This document shows positions 20,701 to 29,442 of a DNA stretch of 64,000 nucleotides, piece by piece. Numbering within the stretch: the stretch's first letter is position 1; each line of letters opens with the position of its first letter. Below the pieces are notes generated by a model. It was not told where the DNA came from. It saw only the letters and a program-made list of their open reading frames with translations, and did no database searches. The translations under genes were made by a program, and so were the position numbers. This stretch comes from JAXHUE01 sp034189655 (GTDB taxonomy: Bacteria; Chloroflexota; Dehalococcoidia; E44-bin15), in NCBI GenBank assembly GCA_034189655.1, contig JAXHUE010000005.1, positions 1 to 64,000 of the forward strand. The letters are read 5' to 3'.

Positions 20701-22369
20701 GGAGTACCTGCCTCTCCCCGTCTGCCGTCCAGCGCTGCTCCAGGCCGGGAAAGGCCCTCATATAGGAGGCGGGGTACGGCGAGTGGAAGTCGCCTCTCAG
20801 CAGGACGTACTCTATGTTGGCACACTTCATCAGGTCGCCGCCGTACTGTGTGCGGTCGTCGTGGAGGGCATAGGCCAGCACCGTGGCGTACTGCCAGCCG
20901 GGGAAGTACCCGCTCGCCGTCGAGTAGCAGTAGGGCAGCGAGGGCTTGGGGGAGTAGCGTATCAGGAAGTCGGTCACCGACCTCGACTCCAGGCCGTCGT
21001 ACTGCGTCGGCGCCAGCATGGGGAGCCACAGCACCCTGAAGTCCCCTTCCATAGCGGCTACGTCGTCGTAGACCTGCCGGTACTCATCGCCGTACTCGAA
21101 GACCTGGACTTGCCCCCCCAGGCCGCCGCCGAGCATGGGGAACGATGTGAAGAGCAGGGTGGCGGTGAGTGCGAGCGGCACCGCCGCTCGCACCGCGGGG
21201 CGGCGGGGCCTGAGCCAGCGCAGGCAGGACTGGAAGGTGAACCCGATGAGGATGGCGTAGGGGAGCGCTATGAGAAACGTGATGTGGTATATCTCGCGGA
21301 AGGTGCCGATGAGCGGCACGTGGTCGAAGAGCCACAGCTTGGCGGAGCTCAAGGGGGCGTTGACCCCGGTGGCGAAGGCGATGGCGATGAGCGCCACCAG
21401 GCTGAAATAGACGATGCGCCGGTCCCAGGGCCGCAGGAGGAGCGCGGCTGCGGCCAGGGCCGGGACTGAGAAGCTCACCACGGCCCACGCCTGGTCGAGC
21501 GGCGTGGCCTGCACCGCCTGGGAGAAGTAGGCCAGGTGCGGAGACAGGTACCCCACCAGTCGAATGGCGTCGGGCATGGCCATGGAGTGCTGGGCCAGCC
21601 CCTCAAGGGTGGCCGCGGTGGAGATTGCGCCGAGGGCCGCCTCGCGCTCGGCGAAGAGGTTCAGCAGCCAGGGCAGGTGAACGATGAGGGCGATGGCCAC
21701 CACGCCGCCGAGGAGGCCCAGCCCGGTGGCCGTCTGCCTCCAGCTTCTCCTCAGGCACCAGAGGAAGAGGAGCAGGAACACCATGGCGAAGAACTGTATC
21801 TGCACCCCGACGAGGGCGAACAGCAGCCCGGCCACGAGCAGGTTCCTCCACCTCGCCTCTCCACCGCCGGTGGCCCTCGTGAAGAAGGCAAGTGCCAGGG
21901 GGGCGGCGGCATAGGCCACCAGGTAGTTCACGTGGCCGGCAGCGATCTTGTTGAACATCACCGGGGTGAGCATGTAGAAGAGCCCGGCCACGAACGAGGG
22001 GATGGTGCCCAGGCGCAGCGCGCGCGCCAGGAAATAGGTGGCGAACCCGCTGGCCATGACGGCGATGAAGAGGAAGGCCTTGGAGAGCAGCTCGCCATCG
22101 GCACCGAGGAAGGAGAACGAGCCCAGCGTAAATCGGAGCAGGTAGTGGGAGGGGTACAGGAAGCTCTGCCCCATCCCCTGCTCGCACCACGCGTACAGGT
22201 TCTCGCCGAAGTACTGCTGGAGCTGGGCGGTGTACGGCGGTATGGGCCAGTCGTGCTTGAGCCCGATGGTGCCCGGGGTCATCAGCACCACGCGCAGCGA
22301 GATGAAGGTGACGAAGGCGTACGCCAGCGACACCCACAGGTGGTCTCTCTTCGTCCCCTGGGCCTTCAT
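17717..22369 (-). CDS. Giant 1550-aa membrane protein, GT-C-like with CBM-like repeats
   Basis: The N-terminal 420 residues form about eleven transmembrane helices with an early KHDWPIPP loop, similar to GT-C/YfhO-like membrane glycosyltransferases. The rest is extracytoplasmic. It has three CBM4/9-like jelly-roll repeats at roughly residues 830-980, 1106-1256 and 1270-1403, each containing WDGGYSYRLDTSA- or WDGDYSYRLTTSA-like, SSDWA(R/Q/E)F, VVLNAGWAL and TWFDD(V/I)EV blocks. A final transmembrane helix (about 1510-1533) and a basic tail close the protein. The start is the ATG at 22369, overlapping the preceding stop as ATGA; the open frame continues about 230 codons upstream, but only over the neighbouring gene. 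A surface glycan-assembly or glycan-binding role is inferred. Confidence 0.75.
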   Translation of the reverse strand: MKAQGTKRDHLWVSLAYAFVTFISLRVVLMTPGTIGLKHDWPIPPYTAQLQQYFGENLYAWCEQGMGQSFLYPSHYLLRFTLGSFSFLGADGELLSKAFLFIAVMASGFATYFLARALRLGTIPSFVAGLFYMLTPVMFNKIAAGHVNYLVAYAAAPLALAFFTRATGGGEARWRNLLVAGLLFALVGVQIQFFAMVFLLLFLWCLRRSWRQTATGLGLLGGVVAIALIVHLPWLLNLFAEREAALGAISTAATLEGLAQHSMAMPDAIRLVGYLSPHLAYFSQAVQATPLDQAWAVVSFSVPALAAAALLLRPWDRRIVYFSLVALIAIAFATGVNAPLSSAKLWLFDHVPLIGTFREIYHITFLIALPYAILIGFTFQSCLRWLRPRRPAVRAAVPLALTATLLFTSFPMLGGGLGGQVQVFEYGDEYRQVYDDVAAMEGDFRVLWLPMLAPTQYDGLESRSVTDFLIRYSPKPSLPYCYSTASGYFPGWQYATVLAYALHDDRTQYGGDLMKCANIEYVLLRGDFHSPYPASYMRAFPGLEQRWTADGERQVLQLQRDLDLDQVQGEVTIYQNPSALGHLYVVADPLVLAGDPQALVSLSYLGEWAGGAVSDGVLLASDLAGVDDAQRQGLIAEADAIVIANGDEFEYVATFIPTDFRLEGLGRYAPCNDSRDGWADASAYWWYNWYLAGHRGAFSETAGELRVPLSVAASGEHQVWARVWTGPDGGAMTFSIDGKEVGQVDASRDFSRLGWFHLGTVGLDEGSAVVSVQGEGGVCYLDQVVVAPVEAVAEALIGAIESLGPADLVYMLEAESTVSSSLRGGGLLSNPGFEQGLDEAGAPLGWGMPRGDFSAALDGSTAWDGGYSYRLDTSAQERAWSSVRGEEVAVEAGATYRITTHMRWQNAVESHVAVQAYSQGQGWYQIAQVPPGQEGSSDWARFSAAVVVPHGATHLRVVLNAGWALEPSQGCASTWFDDVEVSLDSLAVRAGVDASNGEAVVLAEGGEFTLPLKVLKEGSYAVAMRLSGGEQFKDVVAHLAGQTWEVSLEGVSAEGMGWLDVGEVYLEVGDHTLTLSSIAREPNIVANPSFEEGSEAERTAEHNLVSNAGFEQGADAQGIPVSWSAPGAGFSGSLDSTTAWDGGYSYRLDTSAHERAWSSVKSGEVWVDPGDTYRIATHMKWQNVTASHIAFHGYSQEEGWHQIAQVPAGREGSSDWAEFNRTITIPDGVTKIRVVLNAGWALEPSQGDATTWFDDIEVYRGAEVVSWGPPREAFSEALDGNTAWDGDYSYRLTTSATAGHTWSRVYSDEVTVEPGAAYTVTTHVSWQNAAQSHIALEVHSPDEGWHQVAQVPSGRDGSSDWAQFSQVVTVPGDADTMRVVLNAGWALDPAQGAAVTWFDDIEVVRRSESPELDAVVLYSGDGAGQSLEEALASSGGGATVTDILKVDPTRYQVAVEASGPFLLAFSEAYDPGWVAVVDGERYESVPLYSAINGFYIDGDGPLSITVEYVPQRRYHIGLATSMAFVAIAVAYLLYGWVRQKRRSLPSRGRR
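18160..19880 (-). repeat. Three direct repeats encoding CBM-like domains
   Basis: Three related segments inside the giant membrane protein gene, roughly 18160-18590, 18600-19050 and 19430-19880. Blocks ending the units align at 18166, 18601 and 19430. The second and third (in + coordinates) share very similar DNA near 18925-18965 and 19733-19803, indicating recent duplication or conversion. An unrelated segment of about 380 bases separates the last two. Confidence 0.8.
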
Positions 22370-23472
22370 GGTGTCAACGCCTGGGCCTGGTGCACCGCTG
22401 CCAGCAGCGCCGCGGTGCACGCCGGTATCGAGAAGTGGCCCTCGACGTGCCGGCGGCACCTCTGGCGCATGGCATCGCTCACCCCGCGGCCGTAGACCTC
22501 CTGGCACGTGTCGACGAGCTGGCGGCGGCCGCTCACCAGCCATCCGGTCTCGCCGTCGCACACGGTCTCCGCCGGCCCCTGGTAGCCGTAGCAGACGACC
22601 GGGGTGCCACAGGCCATGCTCTCCACCGGGACGTAGCCGAAGGGCTCGTGCGTGGCCGGGAACAGTGTGGCCACGGCCCCAGAGTAGTACCGCACCAGCT
22701 CCTCGTCGCTCACGAAGCCCCGGTTGTCGCAGCCCGCTACGCGGTGGGCGCCCACCTTTACCACCGGTACCGTGGCGGCGACCTGGGCCACGGCCTCGCT
22801 GTCTATCTCTGCGGCACCGCCTATGGCCAGGAGGTACCTCTCGCCCCCTCCGCCCTGACCCTGGGGGCAGAACCTCTCGGTGTCCACCGGCAGGTATACC
22901 ACCTGCGAGTGGATGCCGGTGAACAGGTAGAGCCACTCGGCGGTGAAGCGGCTGTTGGCCAGCACCAGGTCGAACCGGGAGAGGCGGCGCTGCATCCTGG
23001 AGAGCAGGAGGGGAGAGGTGGCCCTGAGCATGAGCTTGAGCGGGCGTGCCAGCGGCAGGCTGCGGTACCACTCCTCCATGAAGGGCATGGTGTAGGGCAG
23101 GCCGTGGCAGAAGTAGACCAGGGGGCGCCCTGCACCGTCGATGGCGGTGCGGTAGCCGAAGCCGGGGATGTGGATGTAGCAGTCGGCGTCTATGTCACGC
23201 ACCAGCCGGGAGAGCCTCCTGCCCACGGCGTCGAGGTAGTAGTCGGCCACCATCAGGTGGCCGTACCGCTTGGCGTGGTCTATGACCTCCAGGCACTTTA
23301 CCTCGGCGTAGGGAGAGAAGCGCTCGATGGCCCCGGCGGTGGCCCAGGGCGTGGCCACCACTGCCTCGTGGCCGGCCTCCTTGAGACCACGGCACAGGTT
23401 GAGCAGCAGGGAGACGGCGCCTCCCCCCGCGGAGAGGTCGGCGTGGAGAAAGGCCACCTTCGTCCGGGACAT
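22366..23472 (-). CDS. Glycosyltransferase, GT4 family
   Basis: A 368-residue GT-B fold enzyme. The N-terminus KVAFLHADLSAGGGAVSLLLNL is the first Rossmann strand and glycine loop. Near the C-terminus ATHEPFGYVPVESMACGTPVV contains the E-x7-E motif of retaining GT4 enzymes that binds the sugar nucleotide. It likely adds a sugar to a lipid-linked glycan on the cytoplasmic side. AAAGGAG lies eight bases before the ATG at 23472; it is two bases from the upstream methyltransferase gene. Confidence 0.88.
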   Translation of the reverse strand: MSRTKVAFLHADLSAGGGAVSLLLNLCRGLKEAGHEAVVATPWATAGAIERFSPYAEVKCLEVIDHAKRYGHLMVADYYLDAVGRRLSRLVRDIDADCYIHIPGFGYRTAIDGAGRPLVYFCHGLPYTMPFMEEWYRSLPLARPLKLMLRATSPLLLSRMQRRLSRFDLVLANSRFTAEWLYLFTGIHSQVVYLPVDTERFCPQGQGGGGERYLLAIGGAAEIDSEAVAQVAATVPVVKVGAHRVAGCDNRGFVSDEELVRYYSGAVATLFPATHEPFGYVPVESMACGTPVVCYGYQGPAETVCDGETGWLVSGRRQLVDTCQEVYGRGVSDAMRQRCRRHVEGHFSIPACTAALLAAVHQAQALTP

Positions 23473-23474
23473 GG

Positions 23475-24176
23475 TCACTCCTTTCGCGCCGCTATGAGCA
23501 CGTTGCGGGCAAAGGTACCCGCGGGCAGGGCCCACGACATGAGGCGCTCGAGCGATACCAGGACGCCCAGGGGCAGCCCGCGGTCTGCCCTGCGGTACAG
23601 CGGGAAGGGGAGCCTGGTGCCGGCACCCCTGTCCACTATGGTGAGGTCGCGCCCCAGCGCCCTCTCCACGTCCCCGACGTGGAACAGGGAGTAGTTGGCC
23701 CGCCCAAGCCCCAGGCGGGCGACGGAGCGCGCGTTGCCGAGCTCCAGGATGAAGATGCCCCCCCTCTTCAGCACCCGCGCCGCCTCTCCCAGGGTGACCT
23801 CCCACTGGGGGACGTACTTCAAGACCCTGATACAGAGGACGTAGTCGAAGGTCTCGTCGGGGTAGGGCAGGGCCTGCCCGATATCGGCCACCTGGAGCTG
23901 CGCCGCCCCCTCCCCCAGCCTCTGCCGCGCCCGCGCAAGCATGCCCTCCGAGACATCGATGCCATCCACCACCGCCCCCCGCTCCGTGCACAGGGAGGCC
24001 AGGCGGCCGGTGCCGATGCCCATGTCCAGCACCCTCTCGCCCTTCGCGGCGGGGCAGTGCCTCATCACGAACGCGACCTCAAGCTCGCTCAAAAACTGTG
24101 TGCCTCGGCTCTGCTGGAAGGCAGAGGTGTCGTAGCAGGGGGAGAAGCGGTCGAAGAACTGCGCAATGCTATCCAC
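23475..24176 (-). CDS. SAM-dependent methyltransferase
   Basis: A 233-residue class I methyltransferase. VLDMGIGTGRLASL is motif I (SAM binding), GIDVSEGMLARAR motif II, and FDYVLCIRVLKYVPQ with VLKRGGIFILE motif III and IV. I start it at GTG 24176, with GGGAGG five to six bases upstream; an ATG start would cut conserved N-terminal residues. It overlaps the upstream GT4 gene by 8 bases. In this operon it may cap or modify a glycan, or act on a lipid; not determinable. Confidence 0.82.
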   Translation of the reverse strand: MDSIAQFFDRFSPCYDTSAFQQSRGTQFLSELEVAFVMRHCPAAKGERVLDMGIGTGRLASLCTERGAVVDGIDVSEGMLARARQRLGEGAAQLQVADIGQALPYPDETFDYVLCIRVLKYVPQWEVTLGEAARVLKRGGIFILELGNARSVARLGLGRANYSLFHVGDVERALGRDLTIVDRGAGTRLPFPLYRRADRGLPLGVLVSLERLMSWALPAGTFARNVLIAARKE

Positions 24177-25404
24177 AGAGCACCTCCCGGTAGATATCTG
24201 CGACCCTGGCCGCCGCGGTGCCCCAGTCGAACTCCGCCGCCGTCTCCTGTGCGCTCCGCCCCAGCGCCGAGGCGCGCTCGTCGTCGGCGAGGAGCCCGAC
24301 GATGGCCTGCGCCAGGCCGTCCCGGTCACGGGGCGAGACCAGGATGCCGTTGTGGCCGTCGCGGACGACCTCAGGGATGGCCCCGATGCCGGTGGTGACC
24401 ACCGGCCTGCCCGCGGCCATGGCCTCCAGCAGGACCAGTGGGTACTCAGGGAGCTCGGGGCGGAAGCGGTAGGGCAGCACCACGACGTCGGCCAGGCCCA
24501 GGTACAGCTCCGGCTTCGCAACGTAGCCCACCACGGTCTTCACCGAGTCACCCAGGCCGCTCGCCGCCGCCAGCGCCTCGATGCGGCCCATCGGTGAGCG
24601 CGGCATCCGGTTCAGCACCAGGAGCGCCGCGGCCTGGGGCACCTCGCGGCGCACCGCCTCCATGGCATGGATGACGTCGTCGATGCCCCGCACCAGGAAG
24701 GCGTGGCCCAGGTAGAGCACCACCTTCTGCTCAGGGGCGAGGCCCAGCCCCCTCTTGAGCCGCTGGGCCTCCTCAGGGTCGTAGTGGGCGAAGCGGTGAA
24801 AGTCCACCCCGTGGGGTACGCGGGCCACCCGCTCCGCTCCCAGGAGCCGGGAGTAGAAGCGCTCCATGCCGTGGCTCTGGACGATGACGCGGTGGCAGCG
24901 GCCCAGCACGCGGGCGATGGCGGGGCCGGGCACCAGGTCGGCGAGCAGCGCGTTTAGGCCCAGGAGCACCCTGCGGTCGTAGGCCAGGTCCGACGGCCTC
25001 AAGCCAGAGAGGTCGCGGAGCGGCACCTTCGCGGTGTAGAGGTGGAGGACGAGGGGGCCTGCGGGGCGACGCCCCGCCGTGAGCGTGAGGGCGCGGAGCA
25101 GGCCGCCGTAGAAGCTCACCAGGTTGAACCCGTCCCCGTCCATGGCCAGGGAGAGGCCGTCGCGGTACTGGACCTCTACCCCGCCGCTCATGGTCGCCGT
25201 GCCACCCCCACCCTGGCTGCCGTCCCTCTCGGTGACGATGGTCACGCCGTACCCCTCCTGGGCCAGTCGCCTCGATATCTCGTAGGCCGAGCGGGGCAGC
25301 ATGGTGAGCCTGTCGGCCCAGAAGTACTGCACCGCCGTCCCTATACTGTGCCGGCCTGCCACCCCCTGCTCGCTATCCTGGCGGCGCAGGTCGAGGGCGC
25401 TCAT
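24169..25404 (-). CDS. Glycosyltransferase, GT4 family
   Basis: A 411-residue GT4 enzyme. ARVPHGVDFHRF, KVVLYLGHAFLVRGIDDVI and YRFRPELPEYPLVLLEAMAAGRPVV (with the E-x7-E pair and G-x-P turn) are the usual C-domain elements. The start at 25404 (ATGA overlap with the preceding methyltransferase stop) has GGAGGAAGGG immediately upstream. The much longer open frame lies over the neighbour and is rejected. Confidence 0.87.
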   Translation of the reverse strand: MSALDLRRQDSEQGVAGRHSIGTAVQYFWADRLTMLPRSAYEISRRLAQEGYGVTIVTERDGSQGGGGTATMSGGVEVQYRDGLSLAMDGDGFNLVSFYGGLLRALTLTAGRRPAGPLVLHLYTAKVPLRDLSGLRPSDLAYDRRVLLGLNALLADLVPGPAIARVLGRCHRVIVQSHGMERFYSRLLGAERVARVPHGVDFHRFAHYDPEEAQRLKRGLGLAPEQKVVLYLGHAFLVRGIDDVIHAMEAVRREVPQAAALLVLNRMPRSPMGRIEALAAASGLGDSVKTVVGYVAKPELYLGLADVVVLPYRFRPELPEYPLVLLEAMAAGRPVVTTGIGAIPEVVRDGHNGILVSPRDRDGLAQAIVGLLADDERASALGRSAQETAAEFDWGTAAARVADIYREVLCG

Positions 25405-26141
25405 CCCTTCCTCCGGCACAGCGCCTCCACGGTGAAGTAGCCCACCGCCGGGACGCGGACCCTCCTCAAGGCCTCCAGCCGCGGCCTCCTCACGTAGATG
25501 TCGCGGCACTGCTCCGGCGCCGCCAGGCCGCAGGCGGCCGCCGCCCTCACGGCGAGGTCGAGGACGGGGTACCTGACGCCCACCGTCGCCCACTCCAGCG
25601 GCTCCAGGCCGCTCCCCGCGAGCAGGGCCAGGAACTGGTCGCGGGAGCGGTACTCCCGCACGTGGGTGGGGTCTAAGAGGAAGCCGCTGCCGTTGCGGTA
25701 GGCCCAGAACCCGTACCAGCTCTTGATCACCGAGGATATGTACGCCATGCCATCTGCCTTGAGCACCCGGCGCACCTCTTCCAGGAGCGCCCCGTCCTGG
25801 GCCACGTGCTCGATGAGCTGGGAGCATACGACCACGTCGAAGCTCTGGTCTCCCAGCTCCGGTACGTGGCAGGCATCGGAGACGACGCCCACGGCGTCCT
25901 CCATTGTGAGCGCGAACAGCGCGGCACGGCGCGGCGACAGGTCGACGCCGGCGACCACCGCCGCCCCACCCAGCAGGCCCTGCCGCTTGAGGGCAAACAT
26001 GAGCCCGCCATCGCCGCAGCCCATGTCGAGCACGGCGAACGGCGCCCCGTCCCTGGTGGCGATGGCCCGCTCCAGGAGCCGCGGCGGCAGGCCGCCCAGA
26101 AAGTGGAAGTGGAGGCTTGAGTACCTCTGGAACTCGTCCAT
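25401..26141 (-). CDS. SAM-dependent methyltransferase
   Basis: A 246-residue class I methyltransferase with motif I AVLDMGCGDGGLMFAL, motif II GVDLSPRRAALF and a FDVVVCSQLIEHVAQDG post-motif that is characteristic of UbiE/COQ5-like and glycan-associated methyltransferases. The ATG at 26141 has GGAGGAGG about eight bases upstream. Two methyltransferases in one glycan operon suggest methylated sugars or methyl-capped chains (inference). Confidence 0.85.
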   Translation of the reverse strand: MDEFQRYSSLHFHFLGGLPPRLLERAIATRDGAPFAVLDMGCGDGGLMFALKRQGLLGGAAVVAGVDLSPRRAALFALTMEDAVGVVSDACHVPELGDQSFDVVVCSQLIEHVAQDGALLEEVRRVLKADGMAYISSVIKSWYGFWAYRNGSGFLLDPTHVREYRSRDQFLALLAGSGLEPLEWATVGVRYPVLDLAVRAAAACGLAAPEQCRDIYVRRPRLEALRRVRVPAVGYFTVEALCRRKG

Positions 26142-26143
26142 GG

Positions 26144-26959
26144 CTAGCACCTCCTCCATCGGCCGTATGCGTACCCGGCGCCGCCAGCGCCGAACTCGCA
26201 GGCCTTCATGAACATCATCCCCGCGGCGTGCAGCGGGTCTCGGGCCAGCCTCCTCGCGTTCCTGGCGAAGGCGGGCCGCAGCAGCACGAGTTGCCTCCGC
26301 GCCATGTCGCGGTGCTTGTTGAGGTAGAGGTGCAGCGTCCTGCCGTAGTAGAACTTCTTTCTCACCGTGTCGGACAGCCTGGCCCTCCCCTCGTGGTGGT
26401 GTATCATGGCGTCCACCCTGCCGATGCGGGCGCCGCTCGCCTGCACCCGCAGGTGCAGGTCCCAGTCCTCGGCCATCACCAGGCACTCGTCGTAGCCGGA
26501 GACCCCCCAGAAGCTCGCCCGGTCGAAGAAGCGGGCGGCCTCGATGGTGTCGTCGCCGATGTAGCACTCCTTCTCCAGTGCCTTGCACCGTGCCCAGAAC
26601 CCCTGGCCCACCGCTCTCTCCGGTATCACCAGGGCCTGGCCCCTCGTGCCGCTACACCTGGCCACGCACTCCTCGACGACCAGGGGGCAGAGGTCGAAGT
26701 CGGCGTCTACGAAGAGGAGGTACTCCCCCAGGGCGTTCTGGGCCCCGTAGTTCCGCTGCGCCGTCCGCTCCGGCCCCTGCATGAAGACCCGCGCCCCGTA
26801 GGCGGCGGCGACCTCCCTGGTACCATCGGTCGAGTAGTTGTCCACGACGATGACCTCGATGTTCCGGTAGGTCTGCTCCACGATGGAGCGCAGGCAGACC
26901 CCTATCGTCCCCTCCGAGTTCCTGGTGGGCAGTATCACCGATACCAGGGGCCCATCCAT
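26144..26959 (-). CDS. Glycosyltransferase, GT2 family
   Basis: A 271-residue inverting GT-A enzyme. PLVSVILPTRNSEGTIGVCL is the nucleotide-binding start, VDNYSTDGT the next loop, and YLLFVDADFDL the DxD metal motif. WGVSGYDECLVMAEDWDLHLR contains the ED catalytic base. I start at ATG 26959, with GGGAGGG seven bases upstream. It lies 25 bases after the flippase gene. Confidence 0.9.
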   Translation of the reverse strand: MDGPLVSVILPTRNSEGTIGVCLRSIVEQTYRNIEVIVVDNYSTDGTREVAAAYGARVFMQGPERTAQRNYGAQNALGEYLLFVDADFDLCPLVVEECVARCSGTRGQALVIPERAVGQGFWARCKALEKECYIGDDTIEAARFFDRASFWGVSGYDECLVMAEDWDLHLRVQASGARIGRVDAMIHHHEGRARLSDTVRKKFYYGRTLHLYLNKHRDMARRQLVLLRPAFARNARRLARDPLHAAGMMFMKACEFGAGGAGYAYGRWRRC

Positions 26960-26984
26960 GTAGTCCCTCCCTTCTCGCGTAGGA

Positions 26985-28280
26985 TCACGCGCCGGCATGG
27001 CTCCCGCCTGCCGCGGCACCGCCTGCGGCAGCCATAAGCTGCCTCACATTGAAGAGGCCGACCATGACCAGGGCCAGGGCCGCGGAGATGAGCACCACGT
27101 CTACGACTTGCTCGATGCTGGAATGGAACAGTGCCATGAGCACCACCTGTATGGCCATGGCCCCGGCAAGGGGATAGGCCACCCGGGTGCGGTTCACTGA
27201 GAGCAGGTAGAACATGAGCAGGCTGGCGATGGCGAACAGCGCCATGGCCAGCCCATACCTGAACAGGTGAGGGACGGCCAGCGGGTATTTGCCCATGAAC
27301 AGGACGCCGACGACGAGGTCGGGGAAGAGCCAGAATGCCACCACCATGGCCCCCGATAAGAGCACGGTGAGCGCCATGGCGCGGTGCAGCACCGCGCGGT
27401 GGGCACCGCCCCCCTCTGTGAGACTGGCCGTCTTGGGGAACATGGCGATGGCGATGCCCCCGGGCACGAAGTAGACCAGCTTGCCCATCACCGAGATGGC
27501 GGAGTAGGTGCCGGCCTCGGCGGCGCTCAAGAAGTGCCTGGCCAGCACGACGTCGGCGTTGACCAGCACGGTGAAGGCAAAGAGGGCCACGAATGACAGC
27601 GCGGTGTAGGAGCGCAGGCCCGCCACCTCGACCTCCTCGCCGCCGGCGCGGGAGACGTCCTTGAGGAAGTACCTGGTCACGAAGAACACGACGGCGTAGG
27701 CCAGGAGGAATGACACCAGGGCACCGCTCGCCTTGAACCCCGCGTAGACCAGGCCGACGGCGATGGCAACCCGCAGGAAGGCCCACAGGGTGCTGCCTAT
27801 GCCCAGGGGGACGAAGCGCTGCAGCCCGCGCAGTGTGGCCAGGTTGGTATAGACGGCGAACGTCAGCACCAGCGAGGAGAACAGGATGATGGGGTACCAG
27901 GCGCTGTCCAGGTGCAGGAATGAGACCAGCACCGGCGTGAGCGCGGCCAGGCAGATGAACGTGGCCAGCCCGATGAGCAGGGTGCGCCTCAGGAAGTAGT
28001 GCCACAGGAAGCCCACCCGCACCAGGCCACCGCCCTCCCTGGAGACGAACCTGGTGACCGTGGTATCGACGGTCCGGGAGAACACCGAGCAGATGATGAG
28101 CAGGGACATCAGGCTGATGACCACCCCGTAGTCCTCAGGGGTGAGCAGCCAGCCCATGGAGAGCTGGTAAAGGTAGTTGAAGAAGGCGGCGCCAAGGCCG
28201 AAGGCCACCATGACGGCGCCGTGCCTGGTCATGTCGTCCGCCTTCACCCTGTACTTGAGCGCAGAGAGGTTGCTTACCAT
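26985..28280 (-). CDS. Polysaccharide flippase (Wzx/MVF-like)
   Basis: A 431-residue membrane protein with about 12-14 helices, of the MOP superfamily that flips lipid-linked oligosaccharides to the outer face of the membrane. Typical features are the N-terminal MSMGWLLTPEDYGVVISLMS segment, a central basic loop (RYFLKDVSRAGGEE), and the repeated two-lobe pattern. It begins at ATG 28280 after AAGGGCC, 8 bases from the preceding gene. Together with the glycosyltransferases it indicates a Wzx-type export pathway; no Wzy polymerase is evident. Confidence 0.85.
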   Translation of the reverse strand: MVSNLSALKYRVKADDMTRHGAVMVAFGLGAAFFNYLYQLSMGWLLTPEDYGVVISLMSLLIICSVFSRTVDTTVTRFVSREGGGLVRVGFLWHYFLRRTLLIGLATFICLAALTPVLVSFLHLDSAWYPIILFSSLVLTFAVYTNLATLRGLQRFVPLGIGSTLWAFLRVAIAVGLVYAGFKASGALVSFLLAYAVVFFVTRYFLKDVSRAGGEEVEVAGLRSYTALSFVALFAFTVLVNADVVLARHFLSAAEAGTYSAISVMGKLVYFVPGGIAIAMFPKTASLTEGGGAHRAVLHRAMALTVLLSGAMVVAFWLFPDLVVGVLFMGKYPLAVPHLFRYGLAMALFAIASLLMFYLLSVNRTRVAYPLAGAMAIQVVLMALFHSSIEQVVDVVLISAALALVMVGLFNVRQLMAAAGGAAAGGSHAGA

Positions 28281-28287
28281 AAGGCCC

Positions 28288-29442
28288 TTACTGCATGGCG
28301 GCGTCGTGCCCCCATAGCGCCGAAGGGGCCCGCGCCTTTTCGCGTATCGCCCTGTCCAGTACCTTCTCGAAGTCGCGGGTGCTCCTTGCCCAGCTGAAGG
28401 TGGCGGCCCACTCCACGGCGTTGCCACCCAGCCGCTGCCTGAGCGCATCGTCGGAGAGCAGCTCCACTATGCCGTCGGCGAGCCGCTCGATGTCCCCCGC
28501 GGGGCGGACGAGGAGGCCGGTCTCGCGGTGGCGTATCGAGTCCCGAAGCCCGGGGACATCGTAGGCGACGACCGGCGTGCCGAAGGCATTGGCCTCAAGC
28601 ACCGTGATCCCCCACCCCTCCTTCATCGACGGGGTGACGAACACCCACGCCCGCCGCATTATCTCCGCCTTCTCTGCCTCGGAGACCTCACCGCAGATGG
28701 TGATGCCCGGCCCCAGCGCCGAGACGTCCACCAGGTCGCAGAGCTCGGCCTGGAGGTCGCCCCTGCCGGCGATCACCAGCTCGGCCTCCGCTATCTGTCT
28801 GCGGACGATGGCGAAGGCCCGCAGCAGGTGGTCGAGCTGCTTGTAGCGCTTTATCCGGCCCACGTAGGCCACGAGCGGCCGCGGCGACTTGACCGCCAGG
28901 CCCGCCCGCTCCATGCCGGTGGCGTTGTAGACGATGTCTATCCTCTCTCCCGGCATGTCGAGCGCGACGAGCTGGTCGCGGGTGCTGGGGGACACCGCCA
29001 CCACCGGCGCCCGGCGGTAGAGGAGCGGTATGCCCCGCTCGGCAAGCCAGGCGACGGTGGCGAGGGGCAGGGGCAGCTCCCTTCTGAATATGGGCCACCC
29101 CACCAGGTGGTGGATGACCGCCACCCGTGGCCGGCGCACGAACAGCGGGGTGAAGAAGGGCACACCGTTTATGTTGTCGACGACGACATCGAAGCCCTCT
29201 CTCCTCAAGCGGAGCAGGTAGTCGAGCGCGGCGCGCAGGTAGAGGGTGAACCGCCCTCCCCTCCTCACTATCTCAATCCCGTCTATGTGCTCGCTGCGCC
29301 GGCACCCTGGGTAGCTGCCACAGTACAGGGTCACCCTGTGCCGCTGGCCCAGGCCTTTGCCTATCTCGTGGAGATAGAGCTCAGCGCCACCCGCCTGGGG
29401 GTGGGTGATGTCCCTCCAGTTGAAGAAGAGGAGCTTCATCAT
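28288..29442 (-). CDS. Glycosyltransferase, GT4 family
   Basis: A 384-residue GT4 enzyme. KLLFFNWRDITHPQAGGAEL gives the N-terminal glycine-rich acceptor loop; VAYVGRIKRYKQLDHLLRA and TPSMKEGWGITVLEANAFG carry the donor-binding C-domain with the E-x7-E pair. The start is ATG 29442, overlapping the GT2 stop by ATGA. Confidence 0.9.
   Translation of the reverse strand: MMKLLFFNWRDITHPQAGGAELYLHEIGKGLGQRHRVTLYCGSYPGCRRSEHIDGIEIVRRGGRFTLYLRAALDYLLRLRREGFDVVVDNINGVPFFTPLFVRRPRVAVIHHLVGWPIFRRELPLPLATVAWLAERGIPLLYRRAPVVAVSPSTRDQLVALDMPGERIDIVYNATGMERAGLAVKSPRPLVAYVGRIKRYKQLDHLLRAFAIVRRQIAEAELVIAGRGDLQAELCDLVDVSALGPGITICGEVSEAEKAEIMRRAWVFVTPSMKEGWGITVLEANAFGTPVVAYDVPGLRDSIRHRETGLLVRPAGDIERLADGIVELLSDDALRQRLGGNAVEWAATFSWARSTRDFEKVLDRAIREKARAPSALWGHDAAMQ

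Noticed and set aside
22370..23071. N-terminal extension of the giant membrane protein to about 1784 residues
   Set aside because: The extra part is arginine- and glycine-rich and lies over the GT4 gene in another frame; the ATG at 22369 with ATGA overlap is the natural start.
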